From positions 310,001-374,000 of the forward strand of contig JAITMD010000019.1 in NCBI GenBank assembly GCA_031277535.1: DNA of 64,000 nt. Reading direction: 5' to 3'. Source of the DNA: Flavobacteriaceae bacterium (GTDB lineage Bacteria; Bacteroidota; Bacteroidia; Flavobacteriales; Flavobacteriaceae). The position numbers and the translations under genes were made by a program. Of the stretch, positions 52,851-61,508 are shown piece after piece; within the stretch, counting starts at the first letter, position 1; each line of letters starts with the position of its first letter. Under the pieces are notes generated by a model. That model saw only the letters and a list, made by a program, of their open reading frames with translations. It searched no databases and was not told where the DNA came from.

Positions 52851-54044
52851 ATGAAAGAGGATTTTTTTAAATATCAAGCACAGACTTCACCAAATCCTTT
52901 GGCAATGCAGATTTCGCATGCTAAGGGATCTTATATATACGATACAAACAACAAAGCGTACTTAGATTTTGTAGCAGGTGTTTCTGCTTGTACTTTAGGA
53001 CATCAACACCCGAAAGTAAATCAGGCAATCAAAGACCAGTTAGATAAGTATTCGCATGTTATGGTTTATGGAGAGTATATTCAAGATCCAGCTGTTGAAT
53101 TTTGTAGAATCTTAGCTGAGAATATTCCGAACCCGTTAAACAAAACGTATTTAGTGAATTCAGGAACAGAAGCTACAGAAGGTGCTTTAAAGTTGGCAAA
53201 ACGAGTTACAGGGCGTAGTCAATTGATTTCGTGTCATGATGCGTACCATGGGAATACGATGGGGTCGATGAGTGTGATGGGGTGCGAAGCGCGTAAACAA
53301 GCCTTTCGACCTTTGTTGCCAGATGTGGATTTTATTACGTTTAACAACGTAGAAGATTTACAAAAAATTACAACGCGTACAGCAGGAATTATCTTAGAGA
53401 CAATACAAGGAGGAGCAGGATTTATAGAGCCTTTTGATGGGTTCTTGAAAAAAGTAAGAGAACGCTGTACAGAAGTTGGAGCTTTGATGATTGTGGATGA
53501 AATTCAACCAGGATTTGGGCGTACAGGAAAACTGTTCGGATTTCAAAACTATGACGTTGTTCCAGATGTGATTGTAATGGGTAAAGGTATGGGAGGAGGT
53601 ATGCCTGTAGGTGCATTTACAGCATCGGATGAGCATATGAATCAGTTGTATGACAATCCTCGCTTTGGCCATATTACTACTTTTGGAGGGCATCCTGTTA
53701 TTGCGGCAGCAAGTTTGGCTACTTTAAAAGAATTGGTGGAAACAGATATTATGGAACAAACTTTGGAAAAAGAAGCTTTATTTCGTAAATTGTTAGTACA
53801 TCCATTGATTACAGAAATTAGAGGTAGAGGGTTAATGTTAGCACCAATGACTTTGAGTGCAGATATTACAAATCGTGTAATTATGAAATGTCAGGATAAA
53901 GGCTTGATTCTATTTTGGCTTTTATTTGAAGGAAAGGCAATTCGAATTACTCCACCATTGACAATAAGTGAAACAGAGATAAAAGAAGGATGTGCTATTA
54001 TTCTTGAGGCTCTAAATGAAGTACAACAAGAGTTAGGATTATAA
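52851..54044 (+). CDS. Class III aminotransferase (acetylornithine/ornithine type)
   Basis: 397 residues, fold type I, PLP-dependent. Seen are NSGTEATEGALKLAKRVTGR, SCHDAYHGNTMGSMSVMG, LMIVDEIQPGFGRTGKLFGF (PLP-ring Asp D216) and VIVMGKGMGGGMPVGAF with the Schiff-base lysine K245, then HITTFGGHPVIAAASLATLK and GRGLMLAPM. The length and motifs match the ArgD/RocD/GabT class; in Bacteroidetes genomes this conserved copy is usually annotated only as 'aspartate aminotransferase family'. No arg genes are adjacent, so the substrate is open. It starts 34 bp after the OstA-like gene. Confidence 0.85.
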   Translation: MKEDFFKYQAQTSPNPLAMQISHAKGSYIYDTNNKAYLDFVAGVSACTLGHQHPKVNQAIKDQLDKYSHVMVYGEYIQDPAVEFCRILAENIPNPLNKTYLVNSGTEATEGALKLAKRVTGRSQLISCHDAYHGNTMGSMSVMGCEARKQAFRPLLPDVDFITFNNVEDLQKITTRTAGIILETIQGGAGFIEPFDGFLKKVRERCTEVGALMIVDEIQPGFGRTGKLFGFQNYDVVPDVIVMGKGMGGGMPVGAFTASDEHMNQLYDNPRFGHITTFGGHPVIAAASLATLKELVETDIMEQTLEKEALFRKLLVHPLITEIRGRGLMLAPMTLSADITNRVIMKCQDKGLILFWLLFEGKAIRITPPLTISETEIKEGCAIILEALNEVQQELGL

Positions 54045-54080
54045 ACCACTTTTGTTGATTGAATAATTTTAAAGGATACT

Positions 54081-55481
54081 ATGAATTATAACAAAGATGA
54101 AAACGAAGAAGATAATTTGTCTTTAGATCGTTTCGAATCAATGTTGAAAACCAATAAAGTGCTGTTTTTTGATTCGGAAGAATTTGAGAATATCATTCTA
54201 CACTATTTAGATTCAGGTAAACTGACCATGGCCAAAAAGGCGTTGCAGTTAGGGTTGGAACAACATCCTAATTCCGTAGGGTTGAAGTTAGTGGAAGTAG
54301 AGATATTGATTTTTCAGAATAAATTAGAAAAGGCAGAACGTTTGTTACATGAGATTGAGGCAATAGAGCCAGAGAATGATGAAATATACGTTCAGAAGGC
54401 AAGTATTCAATCGAAAAAAGGTTTTCATGCAGAAGCTATTGATTCATTGAAAAAAGCATTAGAACTAACGGAAGATGTAGCAGATATTTATTCTCTTTTG
54501 GGAATGGAGTATTTGTTTATTGATGAGATAGAACAAGCACGAGAGAATTTTATTCTTTGCTTAGAAAATGATGAAGAAGATCAAAGTGCATTGTATAATG
54601 TAACGTATTGTTATGACTTTTTGGGTGAAAACCAAGATGCGATAGATTTTCTAAGTTCTTTTATCGATAGAAATCCCTATAGTGAGATTGCGTGGCATCA
54701 GTTGGGACGTCAGTATTTGTTGCTCAAAAATTATGAGAAGGCAGAATGGGCATTTAATTATGCTATTTTAATTGATGATCAGTTTTTGGGAGCTTATCTT
54801 GAAAAAGGGAAAGTATTAGAAAAGCTTGGAAGATATGATGAAGCGATTGCTAATTATTTGATCACTTTGGAATTAGATGATCCTACCTCTTATGTTTTGG
54901 TACGAGTAGGGGCATGTTATGAGAGCTTGGGTCAGATGGACTTGGCAATACAATATTACAAACGCGCTGTACATGAGGATCCTATGCTTGATAAAGGATG
55001 GATTGCTTTGGCTAATGTGTATTTAAAAGAAAACAATGCGGAGAAAGCTATTTTTGCTTTACAAAAAGCTTTAGCTATTGATGAAATGAATTCAAGTTAT
55101 TGGATTTTTTATGCCTTAATCAATAAATCGATTTTGCGCTTTGAAGAAACTGTCAAAGGATATGAAAGAGCAGCTGAATTGGAAGATGTTGTTTTAGCCT
55201 ATTGGTTGGATTGGGCAGACGTCTTATATTTATTAGGAGAGTATGAGCAGGCGATTGGTAAATTGAAAGAGTATTTGTTGATTAATCCAGAGGATGCAAC
55301 AGCCTTGTTTAGACTTGCAGCAATATACTTTGTAAGAGGAGAAGTTACTGAAGGTAAAAAATACTTGGTAGCAGGATTGGCATCAGATGTTGAGCAATTG
55401 AGCGTGATAAAAAATCTGTACACAAGTGTGTGGGAAGATAATTTGGTTCAAACAATAATAAAAGATTATACCGAAAGGTAA
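54081..55481 (+). CDS. Tetratricopeptide-repeat protein
   Basis: 466 residues, no signal peptide or membrane helix, composed almost wholly of TPR units (LDSGKLTMAKKALQLGLEQH, KASIQSKKGFHAEAIDSLKK, LGRQYLLLKNYEKAEWAFNY, VGACYESLGQMDLAIQYYKR, LANVYLKENNAEKAIFALQK, YLLGEYEQAIGKLKEYLLIN). Cytoplasmic, so likely a scaffold; partners are unknown. Starts 36 bp after the aminotransferase gene and its stop codon overlaps a terminator hairpin. Confidence 0.85.
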   Translation: MNYNKDENEEDNLSLDRFESMLKTNKVLFFDSEEFENIILHYLDSGKLTMAKKALQLGLEQHPNSVGLKLVEVEILIFQNKLEKAERLLHEIEAIEPENDEIYVQKASIQSKKGFHAEAIDSLKKALELTEDVADIYSLLGMEYLFIDEIEQARENFILCLENDEEDQSALYNVTYCYDFLGENQDAIDFLSSFIDRNPYSEIAWHQLGRQYLLLKNYEKAEWAFNYAILIDDQFLGAYLEKGKVLEKLGRYDEAIANYLITLELDDPTSYVLVRVGACYESLGQMDLAIQYYKRAVHEDPMLDKGWIALANVYLKENNAEKAIFALQKALAIDEMNSSYWIFYALINKSILRFEETVKGYERAAELEDVVLAYWLDWADVLYLLGEYEQAIGKLKEYLLINPEDATALFRLAAIYFVRGEVTEGKKYLVAGLASDVEQLSVIKNLYTSVWEDNLVQTIIKDYTER

Positions 55482-55508
55482 AAGCTATTCTTATGAATAG
55501 CTTTTTTA
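55480..55508 (+). terminator. Terminator overlapping the TPR gene stop
   Basis: aaagctattc / gaatagcttt with loop ttat, then T's. It sits only 12 bp before aroE, so aroE may depend on readthrough or a promoter inside the upstream gene. Confidence 0.8.
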
Positions 55509-55519
55509 TTTGATATACA

Positions 55520-56272
55520 ATGAAAACAAAAAGATTTGGTCTTATAGGAAAAGATATTGATTACTCTTTTTCACGAGGGTATTTTGCAGAGAAGTTTAGT
55601 AAGTTACAATTGGATTGTACTTATGAAAACTTTGATATAGCCTCTTTGCGTCTATTTGCAGATTTGATTAGTGCAGAACATAATATAAAAGGATTAAATG
55701 TAACGATCCCATATAAAGAGAGCATTATTCCTTATTTGGATTCTTTGTCTACTAAGGCCAAGAGAATAGGAGCAGTCAATACCATTCGAATTGATAAAAA
55801 AGGGCATTTAAAAGGATATAATACAGATTGGTATGGATTCTATCATTCGTTAAAGCCTTTGTTGAAATACAGCCATAAAAGAGCGCTTATTTTGGGAACA
55901 GGAGGAGCGAGTAAGGCTGTAGAATTTGCTTTAAAAAAATTGGGTATTAAATATCAATTTGTTAGCAGAGTTAAACAAGACGATCACTTAACTTATGATG
56001 AATTGACGGCAGAGCATTTTGCACGTCATACGCTACTTATTAATACAACACCAGTTGGTACCTTTCCACATACAGAAGATATGCCCGAAATACCTGTGGA
56101 GTGGTTGACACCGAAGCATATTGTTTACGATTTAATTTACAATCCTGAAGAAACAATGTTGATGCGAGAGGCAGCAAAACGCGGTGCAGTTACAAAAAAT
56201 GGCTATGAGATGTTGGTATTGCAGGCAGAAAAGGCTTGGGCTATTTGGAATAAAACTTTTGTAACTGATTAA
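55520..56272 (+). CDS. aroE: Shikimate dehydrogenase
   Basis: 250 residues. Reduces 3-dehydroshikimate to shikimate with NADPH in aromatic amino acid synthesis. N-terminal GLIGKDIDYSFSRGYFAEKF, catalytic K66 in LNVTIPYKESI, substrate Asp D103 in YNTDWYGF, the NADP dinucleotide motif LGTGGASKAVEFALKKLG (~126-143), and C-terminal NGYEMLVLQAEKAWAIWN. The canonical SxSPxxHN start reads SFSRGYFA, as in other Bacteroidetes copies. Confidence 0.94.
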   Translation: MKTKRFGLIGKDIDYSFSRGYFAEKFSKLQLDCTYENFDIASLRLFADLISAEHNIKGLNVTIPYKESIIPYLDSLSTKAKRIGAVNTIRIDKKGHLKGYNTDWYGFYHSLKPLLKYSHKRALILGTGGASKAVEFALKKLGIKYQFVSRVKQDDHLTYDELTAEHFARHTLLINTTPVGTFPHTEDMPEIPVEWLTPKHIVYDLIYNPEETMLMREAAKRGAVTKNGYEMLVLQAEKAWAIWNKTFVTD

Positions 56273-56334
56273 TAGCTGTTTAAGGTATTGAATATATTGT
56301 AGCCATTAGGTACTCTTTATTCAAGATAATTTAT

Positions 56335-56342
56335 TAAATTTG
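56335..56342 (+). promoter_or_regulatory. -7 element of the DUF349 gene
   Basis: TAAATTTG, exact match, 58 bp before the ATG. Confidence 0.45.
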
Positions 56343-56399
56343 ATAGTGAAAGTTATTTTTAATAATCAACTGTTTCAGTAACCAATAAATATTTTAACT

Positions 56400-58292
56400 A
56401 TGTTAGAAAGTAAGAATGATAACCTGCAAGAGCAAGCAGAAGGACAAGAATCGACTCTAAAGTCTGTTGAAACTGCTTTTAGTGATAAGGAGAAAGCGCT
56501 TGATAGTATAGCGAACTTCAATGCAGAAGATAACGAAGATAATGCAAGCCATGAGGAATCTACAATCCCTCAATTGGATTATGAACGTTTAGATTTTGAG
56601 CAATTAACAGCTCAATTAAACAAACTGATTAAAAACCATAAAGTAACAGCTATTCGCAATCATGTAAATGATATTAGAAAGGTGTTTTATGGCAAGTACA
56701 ACGACTTATTAAATGAGAAGAAGACTGTTTTCTTTGAAGAAAACCCAGATGCATTAGATACGGATTTTGAATTTATTTTTCCTGAAAAAGGACATTTTGA
56801 TTCACTTTATCATGAGTTTAGGGTAATGCAGGATAATCATTTCAAAACACTTCAAAATAGTTTAAATAACAATTTAGAGAAGCGTTTGGCAATTATTGAC
56901 AAACTGAAAAACTTAGTTGACGAAAAAGAGGGGATCAGTGATGCTCTAAAACAATTGGCAGATATTCGTGAAGAATGGAAGAATGCGGGTGCTATACCTA
57001 AAGATAAGTATAACCATGTTTGGAATAATTATCATTTTCATTTGGAGCGTTTTTACGATCAATTGCATTTAGATAGAGAAGCTCGTGATTTGGATTTCAA
57101 ATACAATTTGGAACAAAAGACGAAGTTGATTGCTCGTGCAGAATTGTTGTTGCAAGAGGAGGATGTAATGAAAGCTTTTGGAGAGTTGCAGACTTTGCAC
57201 CGCATTTGGAGAGAAGAAATTGGTCCGGTTGATAGAGAAGTAAGAGAGCAGGTGTGGGAGCGCTTTAGTGATTTAACGAAACAGTTGCATGATAAGCGCG
57301 AACTATTATTTGAGCAATTGCGTCAAGTAGAGAGAGAGCATTTGGCCTTGAAAGTAAATATTATTAGTGAAATAGATAAGATTTCTAAACAACAGATAAC
57401 CAATCATACGATTTGGCAAAAGGAAATTAAGAGAGTAGAGGAGTTAAGACAAAGTTTTTTCTCTATAGGAAGAATTCCAATCGAATATACGGATGAAGTT
57501 TGGGGATTATTTCAATTAGCAAATAGGAATTTTAATCAGAATAAGAATAATTTCTATAAAGAGTTGAAGCGCGAGCAACAAGAGAACTATACTAAAAAGT
57601 TAGCTTTATTAGAGCAAGCACAAGCTTATAAGGATAGCGAAGATTATGAGAAAGCTACTCCAATTATGAAGAGAATTCAAGAGGATTGGAAAAAAGTAGG
57701 ACATGTACCTCGTAAATATTCAGAACAATTGTGGGCTGATTTTAAGGAAGCGTGTAATGCGTTCTTTGATCGTTATCACGAGCAACGCAAGTTGGTTAAT
57801 AAAGAAGGCTTAGAAGTTTACGATAAGAAAAAAGCTTACTTGGATATGGTGAAAGGAATTACTTTGTCTGGAGACCATAAGCAAGATTTAGATGAGATTA
57901 AGAAACATATTGCTGCTTGGAAAGAGTTTGGTAAAGTGCCTTTTGAGAAACGTTTTATTGAAGGTAAGTTTAATAAAGCATTGGATGTGTTGTTTGATCA
58001 GTTGAGTTTGAGTAAACGAGAAATGGAAGCAGAAAAGTTTAATTCTCGTATTGATAACTTGATGGAAGAAAATGATGGTCGTAAATTGCAACAAGAAGTG
58101 CAGTTTGTGCAACGCAAAATAGAAGAAATAAGTAGTGATATTATTCAATTGGAAAATAACTTGGCTTGTATTTCTAATGCGACAAAAGATAACCCATTAG
58201 TAAAAGAAGTGAATAAGAGTATTGATAGAAGCAAAGAAGAATTGAAAATATGGAAAGATAAGTTGAATAAACTTCGAACTTTAAATAAGTAA
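56400..58292 (+). CDS. DUF349-domain protein
   Basis: 630 residues of charged helical coiled coil with repeated DUF349 units, each with the pattern 'W...G.vp......lW..F..a...f': REEWKNAGAIPKDKYNHVWN (with FHFHLERFYDQL), QEDWKKVGHVPRKYSEQLWA (with FKEACNAFFDRY), IAAWKEFGKVPFEKRFIEGK and LRQSFFSIGRIPIEYTDEVW. No signal peptide. The family is conserved in Bacteroidetes and in some actinobacteria; function unknown, perhaps RNA or ribosome associated. Confidence 0.9.
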   Translation: MLESKNDNLQEQAEGQESTLKSVETAFSDKEKALDSIANFNAEDNEDNASHEESTIPQLDYERLDFEQLTAQLNKLIKNHKVTAIRNHVNDIRKVFYGKYNDLLNEKKTVFFEENPDALDTDFEFIFPEKGHFDSLYHEFRVMQDNHFKTLQNSLNNNLEKRLAIIDKLKNLVDEKEGISDALKQLADIREEWKNAGAIPKDKYNHVWNNYHFHLERFYDQLHLDREARDLDFKYNLEQKTKLIARAELLLQEEDVMKAFGELQTLHRIWREEIGPVDREVREQVWERFSDLTKQLHDKRELLFEQLRQVEREHLALKVNIISEIDKISKQQITNHTIWQKEIKRVEELRQSFFSIGRIPIEYTDEVWGLFQLANRNFNQNKNNFYKELKREQQENYTKKLALLEQAQAYKDSEDYEKATPIMKRIQEDWKKVGHVPRKYSEQLWADFKEACNAFFDRYHEQRKLVNKEGLEVYDKKKAYLDMVKGITLSGDHKQDLDEIKKHIAAWKEFGKVPFEKRFIEGKFNKALDVLFDQLSLSKREMEAEKFNSRIDNLMEENDGRKLQQEVQFVQRKIEEISSDIIQLENNLACISNATKDNPLVKEVNKSIDRSKEELKIWKDKLNKLRTLNK

Positions 58293-58310
58293 TTCTTTCG
58301 CAAAAACAAT

Positions 58311-58339
58311 AAAATGCCCTCTAAAACGAGGGCATTTTT
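58311..58339 (+). terminator. Terminator after the DUF349 gene
   Basis: aaaatgccctc / gagggcatttt with a short loop taaaac and a T tail. Confidence 0.9.
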
Positions 58340-58394
58340 ATTTGATGATTATTCGATAGCATAAAAAAAGAGAGTAACCAATGCTGCTGTGTAA

Positions 58395-58431
58395 GAAAAA
58401 AACCTAACTACTACTAGTTAGGTTTTTTTAT
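58395..58431. terminator. Second hairpin terminator, probably facing both ways
   Basis: aaaaaaacctaacta / tagttaggttttttt with a 4-nt loop. It separates the housekeeping genes from the Rhs tip array. Confidence 0.85.
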
Positions 58432-58527
58432 AAAGTAAGTTGAACAAGGTTGTTCAGAAATTGAACTGGTATTTTAGTATTAGAAGATATATCTATTCTT
58501 TTGTAGGGGTAGATAGAGAAATTCTGA

Positions 58528-59103
58528 TTATTTTTATGGGAGAGACTAATTATAACTCATAACCGCTTCCGCTACTACGACCCTGAACAAGGAAACTACA
58601 TCAGTCAAGACCCGATAGGTCTTGCAGGTGGTAACCCTACGTTGTATGGGTATGTAAGTGACCCTACAGGATGGTTGGATGTGTTTGGGTTATTAAAAAG
58701 TCGATATTCATCTCCTGGTGAAAACGGTTTTGAAGTTGAGGTAAAAAATAAAACTAATAAAAGAGAGGGAAGTAGACATGAGTATACTATAGGAAAAGTA
58801 TTAGAAGATGTCTATGGTAAAGATAATGTTTTGAATGAAAGAACTTTATATGATAGAAATGGTAATGAAGTCAAGTTTGGAAAAAAAGGAAAAGAAACAG
58901 GACGTAGAATAGATTATATTGTTTTTGATAATAATGGGAACCCTATAAGGTTGATAGAAGTAACAAGTAAGACAGCAAATAAAAATACTCAAAATAATAA
59001 AGAACAAATGATCAGGTCTATGGGAGGTACGTTTATCAAGAATAAAGATGGTCAACTTGTTGATATAAGTGGAATACAAACAGAAATAATAAGAATTAAA
59101 TAA
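58528..59103 (+). CDS. Orphan Rhs C-terminal tip 1, PD-(D/E)XK-like nuclease toxin
   Basis: The frame is open from 58528 after a stop at 58525 and contains no ATG before the core; only TTG codons such as 58642 are available, so it is probably an unexpressed tip unless joined to an upstream rhs. It begins with the end of the Rhs core ([44 protein letters not shown]) and switches after VFGL to a unique ~130-residue domain. That domain contains SRHEYTIGKVLEDVYGKDNV, TGRRIDYIVFDNNGNPIRLI and EVTSKTANKNTQNN: an Asp and a downstream ExxSK-type pair in the spacing of a PD-(D/E)XK nuclease. The immunity candidate starts 6 bp after the stop. The parental rhs gene is not in the window. Confidence 0.7.
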   Translation, partial: LFLWERLIITHNRFRYYDPEQGNYISQDPIGLAGGNPTLYGYVSDPTGWLDVFGLLKSRYSSPGENGFEVEVKNKTNKREGSRHEYTIGKVLEDVYGKDNVLNERTLYDRNGNEVKFGKKGKETGRRIDYIVFDNNGNPIRLIEVTSKTANKNTQNNKEQMIRSMGGTFIKNKDGQLVDISGIQTEIIRIK

Positions 59104-59109
59104 TAAAAT

Positions 59110-59454
59110 ATGGAGAATAAATTTATATTTAACGTGTCCAAGCTAGCTCAAGCACATAAAAGAGAGAAAGATAGAGAAAATGTTTATACGATATTTTTTA
59201 ATTTATTAACTTTTTCAGTAGAAAAGCAGTTATTTGTTTTTTCACCTTTTGATGTTAATGGAAATATATTAAAGGACAGAGACTTTCATAAGAGTGATTT
59301 AAGTGAATTAGGAAAGGAAGTTTTTATTGATCTAATGTTTGATTGGCTTTCATATACAGATAACGAAAGTGGAAAAATTGATAGAAATAATAATGTAAAG
59401 ATGTTAGAAAAGTATTATAATAAGATAGTAAAAGATTTAAATATAAGTAATTAG
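59110..59454 (+). CDS. Candidate immunity protein for tip 1
   Basis: 114 residues starting with ATG, 6 bp after the toxin stop. Soluble, charged and helical (FNVSKLAQAHKREKDREN, FFNLLTFSVEKQLF, EKYYNKIVKDLNISN). I recognise no family. Its position directly after an Rhs tip is the standard place for the cognate immunity gene. Confidence 0.6.
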   Translation: MENKFIFNVSKLAQAHKREKDRENVYTIFFNLLTFSVEKQLFVFSPFDVNGNILKDRDFHKSDLSELGKEVFIDLMFDWLSYTDNESGKIDRNNNVKMLEKYYNKIVKDLNISN

Positions 59455-59492
59455 ATCTTTTTGATTAAAAATATATAATTTTAACATCTTAA

Positions 59493-59546
59493 AAAAACAG
59501 TAGTAGAGATAATTTGTTACTGTTTTTTGTTTTTGATTATATTTAT
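59493..59546 (+). repeat. Tip-junction repeat, copy A, with terminator hairpin
   Basis: aaaaacagtagtag ... tactgtttttt hairpin followed by gtttttgattatatttat. Nearly identical to 60890-60943. It ends the first toxin-immunity module. A shortened copy of its right half (tgatta ... ttatgggagagact) stands before tip 1 at about 58525-58546. Confidence 0.75.
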
Positions 59547-59621
59547 TAGTGGCAGAGTTACGATAGAGAAATGCTTTAACATTCAACGACTCCTTAATTT
59601 AAAATATAAACGAGGAGTTAA

Positions 59622-60179
59622 ACAGTCTTAGCCTATAACCGTTTCCGCTACTACGACCCTGAACAAGGGAATTACCTCCTGCAAGACCTATCGGGTCTTG
59701 CAGGAGGTAATCCTACGTTGTATGGGTATGTGAGTGACCCTACGGGGTGGTTGGATGTGTTTGGGTTGAGTAGTAGTAGTTATAATGCAGAAGTTAAAAG
59801 GAAGTTACAGGCACATACTGATGCAGCAAGGGAAGAAGCTAGTCTGTCAAGAAAACAAATGGCCTCTATAGAAAGATCAAAAAATAGAGCTAATAATGCT
59901 AAAACTCAAAAAGAAAGGGATTATCATTTAAGAAGAGCAGAGTCAAAGAAGCAAATGTATATGGGAACTCAAATAGATACAATTTTTAAACGAAGAGTTG
60001 AAAGCGATACCACATTAGGTCTTTCTGTAACTGCTAGAGGAAAGTTTGGCCCAGATGTTTATAATTCTGATACAAAACAATATTGGGATTTAACAACAGA
60101 GAAAGGTTGGAATAAAGGAACTCATCAAAATAAATATGATAAAGAATTTGGTACAGGAGTTGGAATTTTTTGGGATTAA
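59622..60179 (+). CDS. Orphan Rhs C-terminal tip 2, possible nuclease toxin, with altered core motif
   Basis: Open from 59622 after a stop at 59619, again without ATG before the core. It begins [16 protein letters not shown], but the next residues are [11 protein letters not shown] instead of [11 protein letters not shown] of tips 1 and 3 because of the palindrome at 59671-59711. The core continues [20 protein letters not shown]. The toxin part is a charged helical stretch ([40 protein letters not shown]) followed by [20 protein letters not shown] and [20 protein letters not shown]. The GPDV...WDLTT...H..KY pattern resembles restriction-like Rhs nucleases, a tentative call. The immunity candidate starts 11 bp later. 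Confidence 0.65.
   Translation, partial: TVLAYNRFRYYDPEQGNYLLQDLSGLAGGNPTLYGYVSDPTGWLDVFGLSSSSYNAEVKRKLQAHTDAAREEASLSRKQMASIERSKNRANNAKTQKERDYHLRRAESKKQMYMGTQIDTIFKRRVESDTTLGLSVTARGKFGPDVYNSDTKQYWDLTTEKGWNKGTHQNKYDKEFGTGVGIFWD
59671..59711 (+). other. Perfect 18-bp palindrome replacing the DPIGL codons
   Basis: attacctcctgcaagacc (59671-59688) pairs perfectly with ggtcttgcaggaggtaat (59694-59711) around tatcg. The unchanged form in tips 1 and 3 has only caagacc/ggtctt(g) complementarity around cgata. The left arm here equals the reverse complement of the right arm across its full length. Confidence 0.9.
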
Positions 60180-60190
60180 AATTATTATAT

Positions 60191-60835
60191 ATGGAAAAAA
60201 AGTTTATAGGTGTAGATTTTGGTAAAAATGAAATAATAAAGAATGTTACTTTTGAAGAATGTGATTTTTCAAAAACTAATTTTAATGGTGTACATCTATA
60301 TAATGTAAAATTTATAAGATGTTTGTTTGTAAGAACAATTTTTGATGACGTTAAAAATTATGAGAATGGATATTTTGAAGATTGCCATTTTGAAAGTGTA
60401 AAGTTTCATGGGACAAACATCATTAGTAATAAGGTTATTTTAAAAAATTGTCTTTTTAAGAAATGTAATATTAAAATACCTCTATTTTCCTCAACTTTTA
60501 AAGATTGTCTATTCTTAGAAATGAGAATAAAAGGAATTAACTTTAATGATAGTACTTTTGAAAATTGTAAATTTTCAGGAACATTAGAAGATGTCGAATT
60601 CAATGGGATTTATGATACTAATTTAGATCCTAAAGCATGTTTGAAAAATGTAGATTTTTCGGATTGTATCTTTCGAGACTTTGTTTCATTTAATAATTGT
60701 GACTTAAGTACTTGTTTGCCTCCTAAAGGACGTGATTTTAAAGAGTTATTGTATAAATTTTATATTGATGATGATAGTATTTATACTACAGGATCTAAAG
60801 ATAAGATTATGGTCAGAAAAGTAGATTATGAATAG
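60191..60835 (+). CDS. Pentapeptide-repeat-like candidate immunity protein for tip 2
   Basis: 214 residues from the ATG at 60191; a TTG at 60170 overlaps the toxin end and is less likely. The chain shows a repeating five-residue pattern with F/L at the centre: NVTFEECDFSKTNFNGVHLY, NVKFIRCLFVRTIFDDV, YFEDCHFESVKFHGTNI, NVDFSDCIFRDFVSFNNCDL. This is the right-handed beta-helix pattern of pentapeptide-repeat proteins, some of which mimic DNA. Starting 11 bp after the tip, it is the likely cognate immunity protein. Confidence 0.65.
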   Translation: MEKKFIGVDFGKNEIIKNVTFEECDFSKTNFNGVHLYNVKFIRCLFVRTIFDDVKNYENGYFEDCHFESVKFHGTNIISNKVILKNCLFKKCNIKIPLFSSTFKDCLFLEMRIKGINFNDSTFENCKFSGTLEDVEFNGIYDTNLDPKACLKNVDFSDCIFRDFVSFNNCDLSTCLPPKGRDFKELLYKFYIDDDSIYTTGSKDKIMVRKVDYE

Positions 60836-60889
60836 CAAAAGTTTTTAATAGTTCAATATAGTTTTCGAATAATTATTTAAGTCTTAAAC

Positions 60890-60943
60890 AAAAACAGTAG
60901 TAGATATAATTTACTACTGTTTTTTGTTTTTGATTATCTTTAT
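60890..60943 (+). repeat. Tip-junction repeat, copy B, with terminator hairpin
   Basis: aacagtagtag pairs with ctactactgtt-type right arm (ctactgtt) and is followed by a T-run and gtttttgattatctttat. About 50 of 54 bases match copy A at 59493. It ends the second module and leads directly into the core end of tip 3. Confidence 0.75.
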
Positions 60944-60945
60944 GA

Positions 60946-61494
60946 GAGACTGGCTTAGCTTATAATCGTTTCCGTTACTACGATCCTGAACAAGTGAACT
61001 ACATCAGTCAAGACCCGATAGGTCTTTCAGGTGGTAATCCTACGTTGTATGGGTATGTGAGTGATCCTACGGGGTGGTTGGATGTGTTTGGGTTGAGTGG
61101 TGCAGGTCAAGGAGGTGCTTATATGTTTAGTTTTGTTAGTGGAGATAAATATATTGGAAAGAAATTACCAGATAGAATGAAAGGGTCTATTTCCCAGCGA
61201 ACAAATCAAGTTAAAGGTAAAAAAGGAGATGCGAGAATAGCAGGAAAGGCATATGTAAGTACAAATGGAAATAATGATTTAGGAAAAATGGTAGAATACA
61301 AAGCAATGCTGGATGCTGGTTTTGCACCAGGAGGAGCAAAAAATGTTCCGGACGGTTATTTAAATGGTTTTTTGAGTGGAAAATCAACATGGGATGCTAA
61401 TCCTAAATTACAAGCTGAAGCAACAAGATTGGCTACTCAATTAAAAGACTATTATTTAGCAGATGTGGAAAGTAGAAAGAAAAAAGGATATTAA
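60946..61494 (+). CDS. Orphan Rhs C-terminal tip 3, possible GIY-YIG-like toxin
   Basis: Open from 60946 after a stop at 60943; the first start-like codon is a GTG at 60994 that replaces the Gly of EQGNY (EQVNY). Core part: [47 protein letters not shown]. After VFGL comes a ~125-residue domain beginning [42 protein letters not shown]...DKYIGK followed by a basic R resembles the start of GIY-YIG nucleases, but the later catalytic residues were not confirmed. It also contains [18 protein letters not shown]. The immunity candidate starts 14 bp after the stop. Confidence 0.65.
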   Translation, partial: ETGLAYNRFRYYDPEQVNYISQDPIGLSGGNPTLYGYVSDPTGWLDVFGLSGAGQGGAYMFSFVSGDKYIGKKLPDRMKGSISQRTNQVKGKKGDARIAGKAYVSTNGNNDLGKMVEYKAMLDAGFAPGGAKNVPDGYLNGFLSGKSTWDANPKLQAEATRLATQLKDYYLADVESRKKKGY

Positions 61495-61508
61495 TAAGAG
61501 TTATCAGT

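Noticed and set aside
58440..58470. ttgaac/ttgttc/ttgaac units 10-11 bp apart before the Rhs array
   Set aside because: Three short units without a facing half; could be chance.
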